Source: Enterococcus silesiacus | Lineage (GTDB): Bacteria > Bacillota > Bacilli > Lactobacillales > Enterococcaceae | NCBI GenBank assembly: GCA_001465115.1 | Contig: CP013614.1 | Location: forward strand, 3,534,001-3,598,000 | DNA: 64,000 bases | Direction of reading: 5' to 3' | Shown here: positions 16,320 to 25,221 of the stretch, one piece after another | Layout: every line of letters starts with the position of its first letter | Numbering within the stretch: position 1 is the stretch's first letter | The notes under the pieces: generated by a model | Database searches by the model: none | What the model saw: the letters and a program-made list of their open reading frames with translations, nothing else | Told to the model about the DNA's origin: nothing | Made by a program: the position numbers and the translations under genes

Positions 16320-17804
16320 ATGAACTATTGGAATCGAGCATTGTGCAGTGTGACAAGGAGAAAAGGAAAATCAATTATTTTATTTGCAGTTATTTTTATC
16401 TTAGGTAATGTGATTGCAGGATCAATCGCGATTCAGCAATCGACTGCAAATGTTGAAAAGAAAATCAAACATGATCTAGGTGCCACGGTAAGTGCTGAAT
16501 TGGATTATCAAAAAATGATGGATGAAGGTCAATCTTTTTCACCCTCAGCGTTAAAAGTAGAAGATGTTAAAAAAATGGGTGAGTCCTCGTATGTTAAAGA
16601 ATTTGACTATAATGTCAAAACCAATCTTTTTGTGAAAAAAATTAAAACGTATGAAATGGAAAATGCTGCGACGATGGGCGGTATGCCAAAAACGTTGAGT
16701 CTTAAAGGGAACAATTTGCTTGAACCATTGGATTTTAAGGATAAAAAAGTCAATCTAGTTGAAGGTCGAACATTTAAACAAGATGAAATCAACAATGGTA
16801 AAGACGTTGCGATCATTTCAAAAAAACTAGCTGAAGCAAACGGCTTTAACGTAGGAGACAAAGTTGTTTTAGATAGTTCTGTCATGGATTTTAAACAAGA
16901 TGGCTCGATGGAAGAGTTAGCAAGTCAAGATCACCCAGTAGAGATCATCGGCATATTTGAACCGACAAGTATTGAAAAGAAAAAATCGGATGGCAAAGAT
17001 CAAAAAGGAATCGAAGAGCAGTTTATGGAAACCGAACAATTCAATACGGTCTATATGCCAAATGATGCAGTAATGAATATCAATAAAGTCGAATTTGAAA
17101 AAGGTAAAGCGCTATTACCAGATCGTTATAAAAAAGCAGATGGTACAGATTCAACTGTAGAAGATATGAATCAAATCACCCCTGTCTATGTGCTTAAAAC
17201 GCCAGAAGATGTGGAGGCATTCAAAGAAGAAGCAAAAGCTATGATCCCAGAAGGGTATAAGTTAACTGCATCGACGGATCAGTATGATCAAGTTGGTGGT
17301 ACCTTCAAAAAAATGTCACAAATTTCTGGTTATGTCGTGCTTTTAGCGATTGGCGCCACCCTATTGATTATTTCATTAGTGGTCATTCTCTTCTTACGTG
17401 ATCGTAAACATGAATTAGGAATTTATTTATCATTAGGTGAAACAAGAGCCAAAGTTATGCAACAGATTCTGATAGAATTGTTACTGATTAGTCTAGTTGC
17501 GATGTGTCTGTCTTTAGTTACAGGAAATATTCTTGGAAAAATGGTTTCAGAATCCTTGATTGCCAGTGATGCCTTCTCACAAACAGGAGATACCGCAGGT
17601 AATGGTGGTGCAATGATGATCGGAGGTAGTGGTGCCAATATGCCGACCTTAACAACAGAGGATGTATCTAGTGCGTATGAAGTGAAATTCTCAATTAGCT
17701 ACATCGTGACATTCTTGATTGCAGGATTAAGTACAGTTTTATTATCAGCGATTTTACCTTTGACCTATGTCTTACGGTTGAATCCAAAGAAAATCATGAT
17801 GTAG
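16320..17804 (+). CDS. FtsX-type ABC transporter permease (second pair)
   Basis: A 494-residue MacB/FtsX-like permease, longer than the first. One N-terminal helix (about 16-37), a large Lys/Glu/Asp-rich extracytoplasmic domain, and three C-terminal helices (about 337-360, 383-405, 460-485). The loop LRDRKHELGIYLSLGETRAKV is the typical FtsX coupling segment. A Gly/Met-rich stretch (GNGGAMMIGGSGAN) precedes the last helices. ATG 16320 follows GGAAGGAAG. The next ATPase gene lies 12 bp downstream. Confidence 0.9.
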   Translation: MNYWNRALCSVTRRKGKSIILFAVIFILGNVIAGSIAIQQSTANVEKKIKHDLGATVSAELDYQKMMDEGQSFSPSALKVEDVKKMGESSYVKEFDYNVKTNLFVKKIKTYEMENAATMGGMPKTLSLKGNNLLEPLDFKDKKVNLVEGRTFKQDEINNGKDVAIISKKLAEANGFNVGDKVVLDSSVMDFKQDGSMEELASQDHPVEIIGIFEPTSIEKKKSDGKDQKGIEEQFMETEQFNTVYMPNDAVMNINKVEFEKGKALLPDRYKKADGTDSTVEDMNQITPVYVLKTPEDVEAFKEEAKAMIPEGYKLTASTDQYDQVGGTFKKMSQISGYVVLLAIGATLLIISLVVILFLRDRKHELGIYLSLGETRAKVMQQILIELLLISLVAMCLSLVTGNILGKMVSESLIASDAFSQTGDTAGNGGAMMIGGSGANMPTLTTEDVSSAYEVKFSISYIVTFLIAGLSTVLLSAILPLTYVLRLNPKKIMM

Positions 17805-17816
17805 GAGGGAACCAAT

Positions 17817-18491
17817 ATGACAATTTTACAAACCAAAAATGTGAGCTATTTTTATCAAGACGGCGACAGACGTCGAATGATCTTGCAAGATACGTCGATC
17901 AATTTTGAACAAGGACAATTTTACACGATTTTAGGCCAATCTGGTTCAGGAAAAACAACCTTTCTTTCGTTGATCAGTGCCTTGGACGAACCAAAATCTG
18001 GCGAAGTGTTGTACAAAGGGCAAAATATCAAAACGATTGGGTTGGAGAAGTATCGGAGAGATGATATCAGTATTATTTTTCAAAGCTACAATTTAGTTCC
18101 GTATTTAACAGCATTAGAAAATGTTCTAGTAGCGATGTCGATCACAGATAACGATATGCCTAAAGATAACCGTGAAGTAGCGTATAATTTGTTGGATTAT
18201 ATTGGCATCAATAAAGCGAAGGCGGACCGTTTAGTGGGCCAATTATCTGGTGGTGAGCAACAACGTGTGGCAATTGCTAGAGCCTTAGCAACGAATGTCG
18301 ATATCATACTAGCAGATGAGCCAACAGGAAATTTAGATGAGGGCATGGAACAAGAAATCGTTGATATCTTTAAAGATTTAGCTGAAACGCATAATAAATG
18401 TGTGATCGTTGTGACGCACTCGAATGAAATAGCCAAACAGTCAGATAAAACGTATTTTCTTAAGCAAGGTGAGTTGATGTTGAATGAGTGA
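17817..18491 (+). CDS. ABC transporter ATPase (second pair, canonical)
   Basis: A 224-residue MacB/LolD-type ATPase with all motifs intact: Walker A GQSGSGKTT, signature LSGGEQQR, Walker B ILADEPTGNLD and H-loop VTHS. It pairs with the permease at 16320. ATG 17817 follows GGAGGGAACC. It overlaps the PASTA gene by 8 bp, coupling their translation. Confidence 0.93.
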   Translation: MTILQTKNVSYFYQDGDRRRMILQDTSINFEQGQFYTILGQSGSGKTTFLSLISALDEPKSGEVLYKGQNIKTIGLEKYRRDDISIIFQSYNLVPYLTALENVLVAMSITDNDMPKDNREVAYNLLDYIGINKAKADRLVGQLSGGEQQRVAIARALATNVDIILADEPTGNLDEGMEQEIVDIFKDLAETHNKCVIVVTHSNEIAKQSDKTYFLKQGELMLNE

Positions 18492-19989
18492 TTTTTTATC
18501 TAATTTCAATAAATCAAATTATGATAATACAAAAGAAAAAAAGTTACGGGAAGACTCTGAAAAAGAGCCCTCAATAAAACAGGAACCAAAAACAGTAGCT
18601 TTAACAGAATCTTTTACTGAAAAAATAAGTGAAGCTCCGACAAAAATGGGCCCATTCAATGCAGAAACAGAAAAAAATGAACGTTCGACCTCATTTGCTA
18701 TCGAACAAGAAACAACTCAACAAACGCTTAGAAACCAGCCAGATGATGACACAGAAATAGATCCTACCTATCATAAGAAAAGAAAAAAGAAATTTTTGCT
18801 GATAGGTCTGGGGGCGTTTATTACACTCTGTATTCTTTATTTTGGTTATTATCAAATGACACATGTTGAGCTCCCAGATTTTACAGGAAAAGAGTTGGCG
18901 GAAGCACGAGCATGGGCAACGGAGAACAAATTGAAATTAAAAGTTGATTCAAGCTATAGTAAAGAGGTTGAAGTCAATAAAGTAATTTCTCAAAAATCAA
19001 AAAAAGGGAGTAAAATCAAAAAAGGAAGCGAATTGACGATTCAATCAAGCTTAGGTGCTGATCCAGAAGAGAAGTTGACGTTGCCAGATTTTATGACAAT
19101 GAAAAAATCAGAAGCTGAAAAATGGATCAAAGACAATCAAGCTGAGAATGTCTCGCTCATTGATGAATACAGTGATACCTTAGAAAAAGGCAAGCCAGTT
19201 CGCTTTGAAATTGTCAATAAAGAAGTCACTAAAGATACTTACAAGCGCAAAGACAAAGCCAATATGTATTATTCTAAAGGCAAAGAGACATTTGAAAAAA
19301 ATATTTCCGTTCCTGATTTTACAAAAAAAATGAAGGCAGAGGTTGAAAGCTGGGCCAAAACAAATGACATCAAAGTGACCTATGAAGAAGCCAGCTCAGC
19401 AGAAATACCAGCAGAAAGTATTATTTCACAAAGTATTGCCAAAGATCAAAAAGTTGCCAAAAAGGATAGTTTAACGGTAACCGTATCTCTCGGTAAAGGC
19501 TTTATCGTACCGAACTTTGCAGACTATACCCAAGAAGAAGCTGGAACAGCGGTAGAAGGACTGAACCTTCAGGCTAAAAGTGTCTTTACGAATAGTGTTC
19601 CATACGGTCAATTAATCTCTCAAAGTGTTGAAGCAGGAACTCAGTTAACAAGTAAGGATGACTTGAAAGTCAAAATCTACTATTCAGCAGGTCAACCTTA
19701 CCTTAAAGATTTAAGAGGAAATACTCTAGAAGGTGATTTGCAAAAACAATTCTATGATGAATTTCAATCAAAAGGTGCAAATATTCAATATACTGTCAGG
19801 TATGTTGACTCGGCAGAACCTAAAGGGACAGTTGTAAGAATGAGTGCATATAATTTATATGTACCATTAGAATATACAGTAGCTTTAGATATTAGCTTAG
19901 GAAATTTAGAGGGAGCGTCAAATCAACCACCTAAATCTTCTAAAAATGATTCTGGAAAGGAACAAGACTCAAAAGAAATGCCGAGCTAA
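18484..19989 (+). CDS. Membrane-anchored PASTA-domain protein without kinase domain
   Basis: A 501-residue protein. A hydrophilic, probably disordered cytoplasmic N-terminus (1-100) is followed by one membrane helix (about 103-122, FLLIGLGAFITLCILYFGYY). The extracellular region has at least three to four PASTA-like units, with starts at VELPDFTGKELAEARAW, LTLPDFMTMKKSEAEKW, ISVPDFTKKMKAEVESW and FIVPNFADYTQEEAG. The tail is Ser/Asn/Lys-rich. PASTA domains bind muropeptides or lipid II in PrkC/StkP kinases, but no kinase domain is present here. Co-translation with the ABC genes suggests an envelope sensor or scaffold for this system. Confidence 0.85.
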   Translation: MSDFLSNFNKSNYDNTKEKKLREDSEKEPSIKQEPKTVALTESFTEKISEAPTKMGPFNAETEKNERSTSFAIEQETTQQTLRNQPDDDTEIDPTYHKKRKKKFLLIGLGAFITLCILYFGYYQMTHVELPDFTGKELAEARAWATENKLKLKVDSSYSKEVEVNKVISQKSKKGSKIKKGSELTIQSSLGADPEEKLTLPDFMTMKKSEAEKWIKDNQAENVSLIDEYSDTLEKGKPVRFEIVNKEVTKDTYKRKDKANMYYSKGKETFEKNISVPDFTKKMKAEVESWAKTNDIKVTYEEASSAEIPAESIISQSIAKDQKVAKKDSLTVTVSLGKGFIVPNFADYTQEEAGTAVEGLNLQAKSVFTNSVPYGQLISQSVEAGTQLTSKDDLKVKIYYSAGQPYLKDLRGNTLEGDLQKQFYDEFQSKGANIQYTVRYVDSAEPKGTVVRMSAYNLYVPLEYTVALDISLGNLEGASNQPPKSSKNDSGKEQDSKEMPS

Positions 19990-20009
19990 CATATAAATAT
20001 CACTATAAA

Positions 20010-20050
20010 GAACGAAATCAGGTGTTGTTTTAACCTGGTTTTGTTTTTTT
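20010..20050 (+). terminator. Terminator of the TCS-ABC-PASTA operon
   Basis: AAATCAGGT pairs with ACCTGGTTT and a long T-run follows. Confidence 0.8.
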
Positions 20051-20512
20051 ATTGCAAAGCAAGCGCTCATTGTAAAATAAAAATTCAATGAGAAGGGTTT
20101 TTCTGTTTTAGTTAGTAGCAAAGGAGAGCAGTTTTTTTAATCAATTTATTTAAATATAAATTTTATTTTTGTCAAGAATAAACAAATAGAACGCTTGTTT
20201 TTGAGGGGGCATATTTTCTGTGTAACTAAAGATATAAAGGGGTTTGCTTTGTATTTAGGTGGTTTTTTATTGTTTATATTTGTAATTATAGTATTTTGTT
20301 GTATTTTTAAGGTTTTAAAAAACGAAACAATATTTATTGTTTATGTTTTTTCGATAAAATATATTACGCTTGTTTTCTCATGAAATCTTCCTTTTTACAG
20401 AGATTATCAAAGTTTTCAGGGGTTGGTATAAAATATTGAAAAATTTTATTATAAAAGCATGATATAATTTACACAGAAGAAGTTTTTGTTAGATTAGAGG
20501 TGATAAACTATT
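20051..20512 (+). other. AT-rich gap upstream of the first mazF
   Basis: It holds a CTCATTG/CAATGAG hairpin (20067-20093) and a very AT-rich stretch. An extended -10, TGATATAAT, lies about 50 bp before mazF. A 62-codon hydrophobic frame (20195-20383) has no ribosome site. I see no MazE-like antitoxin. Confidence 0.4.
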
Positions 20513-20854
20513 ATGATGCGAAGGGGAGAAATCTTTTATGCGAACCTCTCGCCTGTTGTTGGTTCAGAACAAGGAGGGATTAGGCCAGTATTGATTATTC
20601 AAAATAACAAGGGAAACTTATTTAGTCCAACGTTGATCGTTGCACCAATCACTAGAAATGTGAATAAAAAAATGCAGCCGACACAGGTCAAGGTGGATAT
20701 ACCTCATGACGATCGAATGACACCGTCGTTGGTATTACTGGAACAGATCCGAACACTGGATAAAGAACGAATTCTTCACAAAATTTGTCAGTTACATGAA
20801 GACGATATGGTGAAGGTCAATCAAGCACTGAAAATAAGTATTGGTATTCGTTAA
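20513..20854 (+). CDS. MazF/PemK-type endoribonuclease toxin (orphan copy 1)
   Basis: A 113-residue PemK/MazF-fold protein. Family motifs are RRGEIFYANLSPVVGSEQGG, GIRPVLIIQNN with the active-site Arg, APIT with the catalytic Thr region, and LLEQIRTLDKERI. The PTH motif seen in the Bacillus NdoA type is PTQ here. Activity would be sequence-specific mRNA cleavage. There is no antitoxin gene on either side, and the gene has its own promoter region. ATG 20513 follows AGAGGTG; a second ATG is adjacent. It is clearly paralogous to the copy at 43149. Confidence 0.88.
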   Translation: MMRRGEIFYANLSPVVGSEQGGIRPVLIIQNNKGNLFSPTLIVAPITRNVNKKMQPTQVKVDIPHDDRMTPSLVLLEQIRTLDKERILHKICQLHEDDMVKVNQALKISIGIR

Positions 20855-20978
20855 ATGAGGAGTAGTACATAGGTAAAGATATACATAAATATTCGTAAGC
20901 AAAGGATTGAAAAAATTAGGGTAGCCGTAAGGCCGAACGATTCGCGAATATGCTTTTTGGATAATCAAAATGGACTAG

Positions 20979-21022
20979 ATAGGCTGAGATGAGGGTGTTT
21001 TTTACCTTTTGTCTTAGCCTAT
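20979..21022. terminator. Terminator-like hairpin after mazF copy 1
   Basis: ATAGGCTGAGATGAGGG pairs with CCTTTTGTCTTAGCCTAT using G-T pairs. The following T-run is weak. The rest of 20855-21176 shows no gene. Confidence 0.55.
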
Positions 21023-21176
21023 TTCAACTTGAAAAATTATGATGAATGAGAAAGGCCATTAAACGACTTGAATCATCTGCAGTGTTTTTAGTTAAATATC
21101 ATAGAATTTATAGTAAGGAAGTTTTTTGAAGTTTTTGAAATTTATCGTTATAGTATAAAGAAAGGAGTCGATACGG

Positions 21177-22148
21177 ATGAAGAAAATTCGGTATGGCATT
21201 TTAAGTACTGCGCAAATTGTTCCTCGCTTTGTGGCCGGAATTAAACAAAGTAAAGTAGGAGAGGCTACAGCGATTGCTTCACGAAGTTTGGATAAGGGGG
21301 AACAGCTGGCAAATGTTTTGGGGATTCCTAAAGCGTATGGCAGTTATGAGGAGTTGTGTAAGGACGAAGAAATAGACATTGTCTATGTGGCTACCTATAA
21401 CAAAGGGCACTATGAAGCAGCCAAACTGGCTTTGACACATCAGAAACATGTGTTAGTCGAAAAGCCTTTTACGCTAGAAACGGCCCAAGCAGAAGAACTT
21501 TTTGCATTAGCTGAAAAAAATGGTTGTTTCTTAATGGAAGCCCAAAAAGCTGTTTTTTTACCGATCAGTAGACAAATAAAACAGGTGATCCAGCAAAATA
21601 AAATCGGTGAAGTTCGTTGGATGCAGTCAATAACTTCCTATCCAAGTGTAGACCATATCAGTTGGTTTCATTCACTAGAAGCAGGCGGTGGCGCGTTACA
21701 TGGCTCAGGCAGTTATCCGCTTCAGTACATGCAATTTATGCTGGATTATTCCATTGAAGAGTACAGCGGCAGTGTAACGAGAAACAAGGGGGCAACCGAT
21801 GATCAAGTAACTTTGGCTTTAAAATTTCAAAATCAGGTATTGGGAAATATTTTTATTTCGGTAAAAGTAGATATTCCAAGTAAAATGACGATTTATGGTG
21901 AAAAAGGACGGATCGAAATTCCTTATTTTTGGAAAGCTGAGCAGGCGGTTGTTTATTATGAAGATGGCAGCCAAGAAAACTTGCTGGGTGCGTTTGAAAG
22001 TGAGTTTGTCTTTGAAGTGGACCATGTGAACGATTGCATCCAAAACCAGTTACTTGAAAGTCCGATCATGACAAAACAGATGACGATAGATACTGTCCGA
22101 TTAGTAGAACGGCTTTATACAAAGTGGCTTAAAGAAGATAAAATATAG
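21177..22148 (+). CDS. Gfo/Idh/MocA family oxidoreductase
   Basis: A 323-residue NAD(P)-dependent dehydrogenase. The N-terminal Rossmann domain starts [16 protein letters not shown], and the family motif VLVEKPFTL is present. The C-terminal alpha/beta domain includes [16 protein letters not shown]. It probably oxidises a sugar or inositol-like substrate, or a trans-dihydrodiol; the substrate cannot be told. ATG 21177 follows AAAGGAGTCG. It stands alone. Confidence 0.88.
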   Translation: MKKIRYGILSTAQIVPRFVAGIKQSKVGEATAIASRSLDKGEQLANVLGIPKAYGSYEELCKDEEIDIVYVATYNKGHYEAAKLALTHQKHVLVEKPFTLETAQAEELFALAEKNGCFLMEAQKAVFLPISRQIKQVIQQNKIGEVRWMQSITSYPSVDHISWFHSLEAGGGALHGSGSYPLQYMQFMLDYSIEEYSGSVTRNKGATDDQVTLALKFQNQVLGNIFISVKVDIPSKMTIYGEKGRIEIPYFWKAEQAVVYYEDGSQENLLGAFESEFVFEVDHVNDCIQNQLLESPIMTKQMTIDTVRLVERLYTKWLKEDKI

Positions 22149-22155
22149 AAGCCAG

Positions 22156-22184
22156 TTGCAATCATAGACTATCTGTGTTAAAGT
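22156..22184 (+). promoter_or_regulatory. Candidate promoter upstream of a structured non-coding segment
   Basis: TTGCAA (22156-22161), a 17-bp spacer and TAAAGT (22179-22184), starting 8 bp after the oxidoreductase stop. Confidence 0.45.
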
Positions 22185-22189
22185 AATTC

Positions 22190-22392
22190 TCATGCGACGA
22201 GTTGACTTAATCAGACAGCTTAGGCTGTTCCGTTTTGACGGCTAGTGATTAACTAAACAACAGAGGCACATATGTTAAATCATACCTACCGGATGTAGGC
22301 GTGTCGGATAAATATTTTTGTGGAGAAGATGTTATCTATTTATTTTTATAAATACTGTGGCAAAAAAGAAGACTTCGGTCTTCTTTTTTGCT
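22190..22392 (+). ncRNA. Candidate small structured RNA
   Basis: About 200 nt between a good promoter and a strong hairpin terminator. TTAATC (around 22210) can pair with GATTAA (around 22248), enclosing hairpins ACAGC/GCTGT and CCGT/ACGG; CCTACCGGATGTAGG forms another stem. The end is GAAGAC-TTCG-GTCTTC with T-rich arms (22360-22391). A 17-codon frame starts at ATG 22191 but lacks a ribosome site. I do not recognise it as a known RNA class. Confidence 0.35.
22360..22391. terminator. Hairpin terminator with TTCG loop
   Basis: GCAAAAAAGAAGAC and GTCTTCTTTTTTGC flank a TTCG tetraloop; the A/T arms make it bidirectional. Confidence 0.8.
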
Positions 22393-22680
22393 GTGAAACA
22401 CTATGAACGAGGAACGAAGAGAATAGATGTTGAACAGTACAAGGTGAAGCGAAGCGGAACGTTGTCACCAGTGTTCCGAAACACTATGAATGTGGAACGA
22501 AGAGACGAAGAGAGTAGATGCATTCTCGCCAAGTGCTCGTCGCAGGAAAACAATGTTGAACAGTACAAGGTGAAGCGAAGCGGAACGTTGTCACCAATGT
22601 TTCGAAACACAAGGAACGAGGAACAAAGAGACGAAGCGAATAGATGCATTCTCGCTCAAGCGCTTATCTTGGGGAAATGT
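22393..22680 (+). repeat. 126-bp tandem direct repeat, two copies plus a partial
   Basis: The unit begins GTTGAACAGTACAAGGTGAA at 22429 and again at 22555, a period of exactly 126 bp. The first about 70 bp are nearly identical; the rest shares GAACGA..AGAGACGAAG and TAGATGCATTCTCGC. A partial preceding copy (AAACACTATGAACGAGGAACGAAGAG) lies at 22396-22428. Both strands have open frames through it because the period is a multiple of three. No ribosome site; I treat it as non-coding. Confidence 0.75.
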
Positions 22681-22854
22681 TGTATTTTTTGCTATAAAAG
22701 CAGCTAGTGCAAAAACTATTCAATCATGGATAAATGTTGTTGCACTAAAAGAAACACCTCGAAAGCTAGTATTTCGCTATATATAGTCTGGGTGAAACAC
22801 TATAAAATAACGAATAAAGAAATTTAAATAGGCAAATAAAAATAGTATACTAAG

Positions 22855-22886
22855 AAAGTTGCACTTGTGTAAGTGCAACTTTTTTG
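22855..22886. terminator. Hairpin terminator before the PRD regulator
   Basis: AAAGTTGCACTT pairs with AAGTGCAACTTTTTT around a GTGT loop. With the hairpin at 22708-22750 (TAGTGCAA/TTGCACTA) it isolates the next operon. The gap holds no gene. Confidence 0.75.
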
Positions 22887-22949
22887 TGTTGTTAAGCAAT
22901 AAAAATCAAGCTATAGTTCAAGTGTAAGGGAAAGAAAGTTGGTGAATTT

Positions 22950-24827
22950 ATGTCACTGCACTTATCAAAACGAGAAATAAAAATCTTGTTATTGCTTTTA
23001 GATTTAGAAGAAAGTGTTACTACAAAAGAATTGGCAGAAACGTTTCAAGTTAGTGTAAGAACGATCAAATATGATTTGGAGAATATTCGTGATTGGTTTA
23101 AAGAACAGAACGTTTTGCTGCAAACACGCCGCAATAAAGGCATTTGGTTGGAACTACCTGATTCAGAACGATTAACCTTAAAAAATGAAATTATCGAGGT
23201 GGAACGCTTTGAAACCTATCCTGATCAGGAGTTGCGAGTAAATCAATTGATTTTTCGTTTGTTGTTGGCATCTAATTATTTAACTTCTCAAGAGTTGGCA
23301 GATGAAATCCAAGTGAGCAGAAATACGATCGTCAGTGATTTAGATCGTGTACAAGAGCTGATTCAGGCATATGGTCTTGTACTGAATAGACAAAGCCGGC
23401 AAGGGTTTTCAATCATAGGGGAAGAAAGTAAGATTCGCTTATTGATGGAATATATCACGCAAAAAGAAATAACAGAGTATGACATTTATCAAATTATGAG
23501 CTATTTTGTTCAATCTGGTCAGCAGAAAAAAATGCAGGAAGTTCATGTTGGCGTCAATACAATCTTTCAAAAAATTTATCAGGTTGCGCTAAAAGAAATG
23601 ACTAGCCTGTTAGATCCGTCCTTGTTTGACCAATTTAATTACGCAGAAATTTTGTCGATCACCTTACGAGTTGCAATCGCAACTGCTAGAATGCAGCTCC
23701 ACCATACTGTTGGCGGCTATAAAATGTTGACGAATCAAAATGTATTGCGGCAAAAACAAGAATTACCGTTTCTATTAATGAAAAAAGTTTTCGATCATTA
23801 TGAGTTGCCGCTTTTAGCTGATGAGTATTTCTATATTTATAGTGATGTGTTTGTAGCTAATAATCAACAGGACATTGTTGGTTTGACTGAAGAGCTGATC
23901 AAGGATGTATCAGAAGAAATCAAGTTTCCTTTTTACCGTGATCGACAATTGTTTACAAATCTTTTCGCTCATTTGTCTTTGCGTTTAACAAAGAAACACC
24001 TTTTTATAAATGAGTATAATCCGTTTGTAGATGACATCAAAGCCAAGTATCCACAATTATTTTCGGCCATCCAATTTGCTAGTCAAAGCGACATTGTTGG
24101 TTCGGCATTGTTGATCAACGATTCATTTATTGCCTATATTGCGCTGCACTTTTTAGTTGCTTATGAAAAAAATCAGCATGAAGTAAACGTAGTGCGGATC
24201 GTTTATGTATGTTCAACAGGTTTAGGTGTAACCAGTTTGATCGAACAAAAAATTCTGGAAGAAGTCGCTAATGTTGAGATTGCAGGATTTGCTTCTGTCT
24301 TGAATGCAGTGGATACAATAGAAGAAAAAAATCCGGATCTGGTCTTAAGTATTTTTCCAATCGAAATCATAAATCGTCCGTTCATAAAAGTGAATCCACT
24401 GCCAACGGAAGCGGATATCCATAGCATCCAAGAAGAAGTCAATAAAATTTTGACACATACGAAAACGGGTAAGGTTCCACGATTGATCCCTCGTCAGCCG
24501 ATCAAAGAAAAACAAGGCATTGAAGCAGAAAGCCGGGACATTATCGTCCGGACATATGTGATTTATGAAGAATTACTGAAAGCATTTGCTGAAAAATTGA
24601 CGCAAGAATACAAAGAAGCCTTTTTGCTTCATGTGATGCTGATGGTTCATCGAATCACGTTTGATAGTCAATATGAGAATGAGGGAAATATTGTTAAAGA
24701 AACCTTGTTGGCACAGCAAGAATTAGTGGAGCAAATTGAACGGATTTTTGCTAAAAATGATTTAATGGTTAATCAAGCAGAAATTACTGCTTTATTGAAT
24801 TATATAAGAGAGGAGGGGCACGTATGA
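22950..24827 (+). CDS. BglG/MtlR-type PTS-regulated transcriptional regulator
   Basis: A 625-residue multidomain regulator. N-terminal HTH (about 1-65, TTKELAETFQVSVRTIKYDL), second Mga-type HTH (80-150, TSQELADEIQVSRNTIVSDL), and two PRD domains (about 190-400). An EIIB-like domain has its phosphorylatable Cys in VYVCSTGLGVTS (about 420), and a C-terminal PRD-like segment runs to about 620 (LLHVMLMVHR). Phosphorylation by the PTS would set its activity. It overlaps the next gene by 4 bp, so it heads and very probably controls the sugar-catabolic operon that follows. Confidence 0.9.
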   Translation: MSLHLSKREIKILLLLLDLEESVTTKELAETFQVSVRTIKYDLENIRDWFKEQNVLLQTRRNKGIWLELPDSERLTLKNEIIEVERFETYPDQELRVNQLIFRLLLASNYLTSQELADEIQVSRNTIVSDLDRVQELIQAYGLVLNRQSRQGFSIIGEESKIRLLMEYITQKEITEYDIYQIMSYFVQSGQQKKMQEVHVGVNTIFQKIYQVALKEMTSLLDPSLFDQFNYAEILSITLRVAIATARMQLHHTVGGYKMLTNQNVLRQKQELPFLLMKKVFDHYELPLLADEYFYIYSDVFVANNQQDIVGLTEELIKDVSEEIKFPFYRDRQLFTNLFAHLSLRLTKKHLFINEYNPFVDDIKAKYPQLFSAIQFASQSDIVGSALLINDSFIAYIALHFLVAYEKNQHEVNVVRIVYVCSTGLGVTSLIEQKILEEVANVEIAGFASVLNAVDTIEEKNPDLVLSIFPIEIINRPFIKVNPLPTEADIHSIQEEVNKILTHTKTGKVPRLIPRQPIKEKQGIEAESRDIIVRTYVIYEELLKAFAEKLTQEYKEAFLLHVMLMVHRITFDSQYENEGNIVKETLLAQQELVEQIERIFAKNDLMVNQAEITALLNYIREEGHV

Positions 24828-25162
24828 TGTTAAATGACGATGCTCAAAAAATCATTGATGAAAGTCCGAATAAGGTTGAGTTGGAAGCATCACTGGAAAA
24901 AATCAGAACCTTGTTACTAAAACAGGCGATTCAACCGACTGAGTTGCAATGGACGATTTTGATCAATCATGTTAATGAAATGATCAAACGCTCGATTGCT
25001 GGAGAAAAAATGTCCGGCGTTGATCCTGTAATGTTTGAAGAAGTGTCTAAAGAAGCCTTAGCAATTGCAGATCAAGTGGTTCAACATATCGGTAATCTGC
25101 CGCAAGATGAAATGTACGTATTATCGATTCATTTTGAAGCAGCTAGACAAAACGAAGGATAA
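24824..25162 (+). CDS. Stand-alone PRD-domain protein
   Basis: A 112-residue single PRD-like domain. The two His landmarks fit the PRD pattern: ILINHVNEMIKR and YVLSIHFEAAR. There is no DNA- or RNA-binding part. Its ATG overlaps the stop of the large regulator (ATGA), so they are made together. It could titrate or relay phosphorylation to the regulator; that is inference. A 59-bp gap with AAATTGGAGGAATTAGG leads to the next gene. Confidence 0.75.
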   Translation: MMLNDDAQKIIDESPNKVELEASLEKIRTLLLKQAIQPTELQWTILINHVNEMIKRSIAGEKMSGVDPVMFEEVSKEALAIADQVVQHIGNLPQDEMYVLSIHFEAARQNEG

Positions 25163-25221
25163 GAGAGAAAAATTGAAGTCTGCATGAGCGGCTTTCAAAT
25201 AAAAAAATTGGAGGAATTAGG

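Noticed and set aside
20195..20383. 62-codon hydrophobic frame upstream of mazF, considered as an antitoxin or small membrane protein
   Set aside because: TTG start without a ribosome site in a very AT-rich region; residues are Phe/Ile/Val by composition, and it is unlike MazE.
22393..22680. CRISPR-like array
   Set aside because: Repeats are 126 bp long and adjacent, not short repeats with unique spacers.
22318..22707. 129-codon frame through the tandem repeat
   Set aside because: The frame exists because the repeat period is a multiple of three; it starts before a terminator hairpin and has no ribosome site. The opposite strand is equally open.
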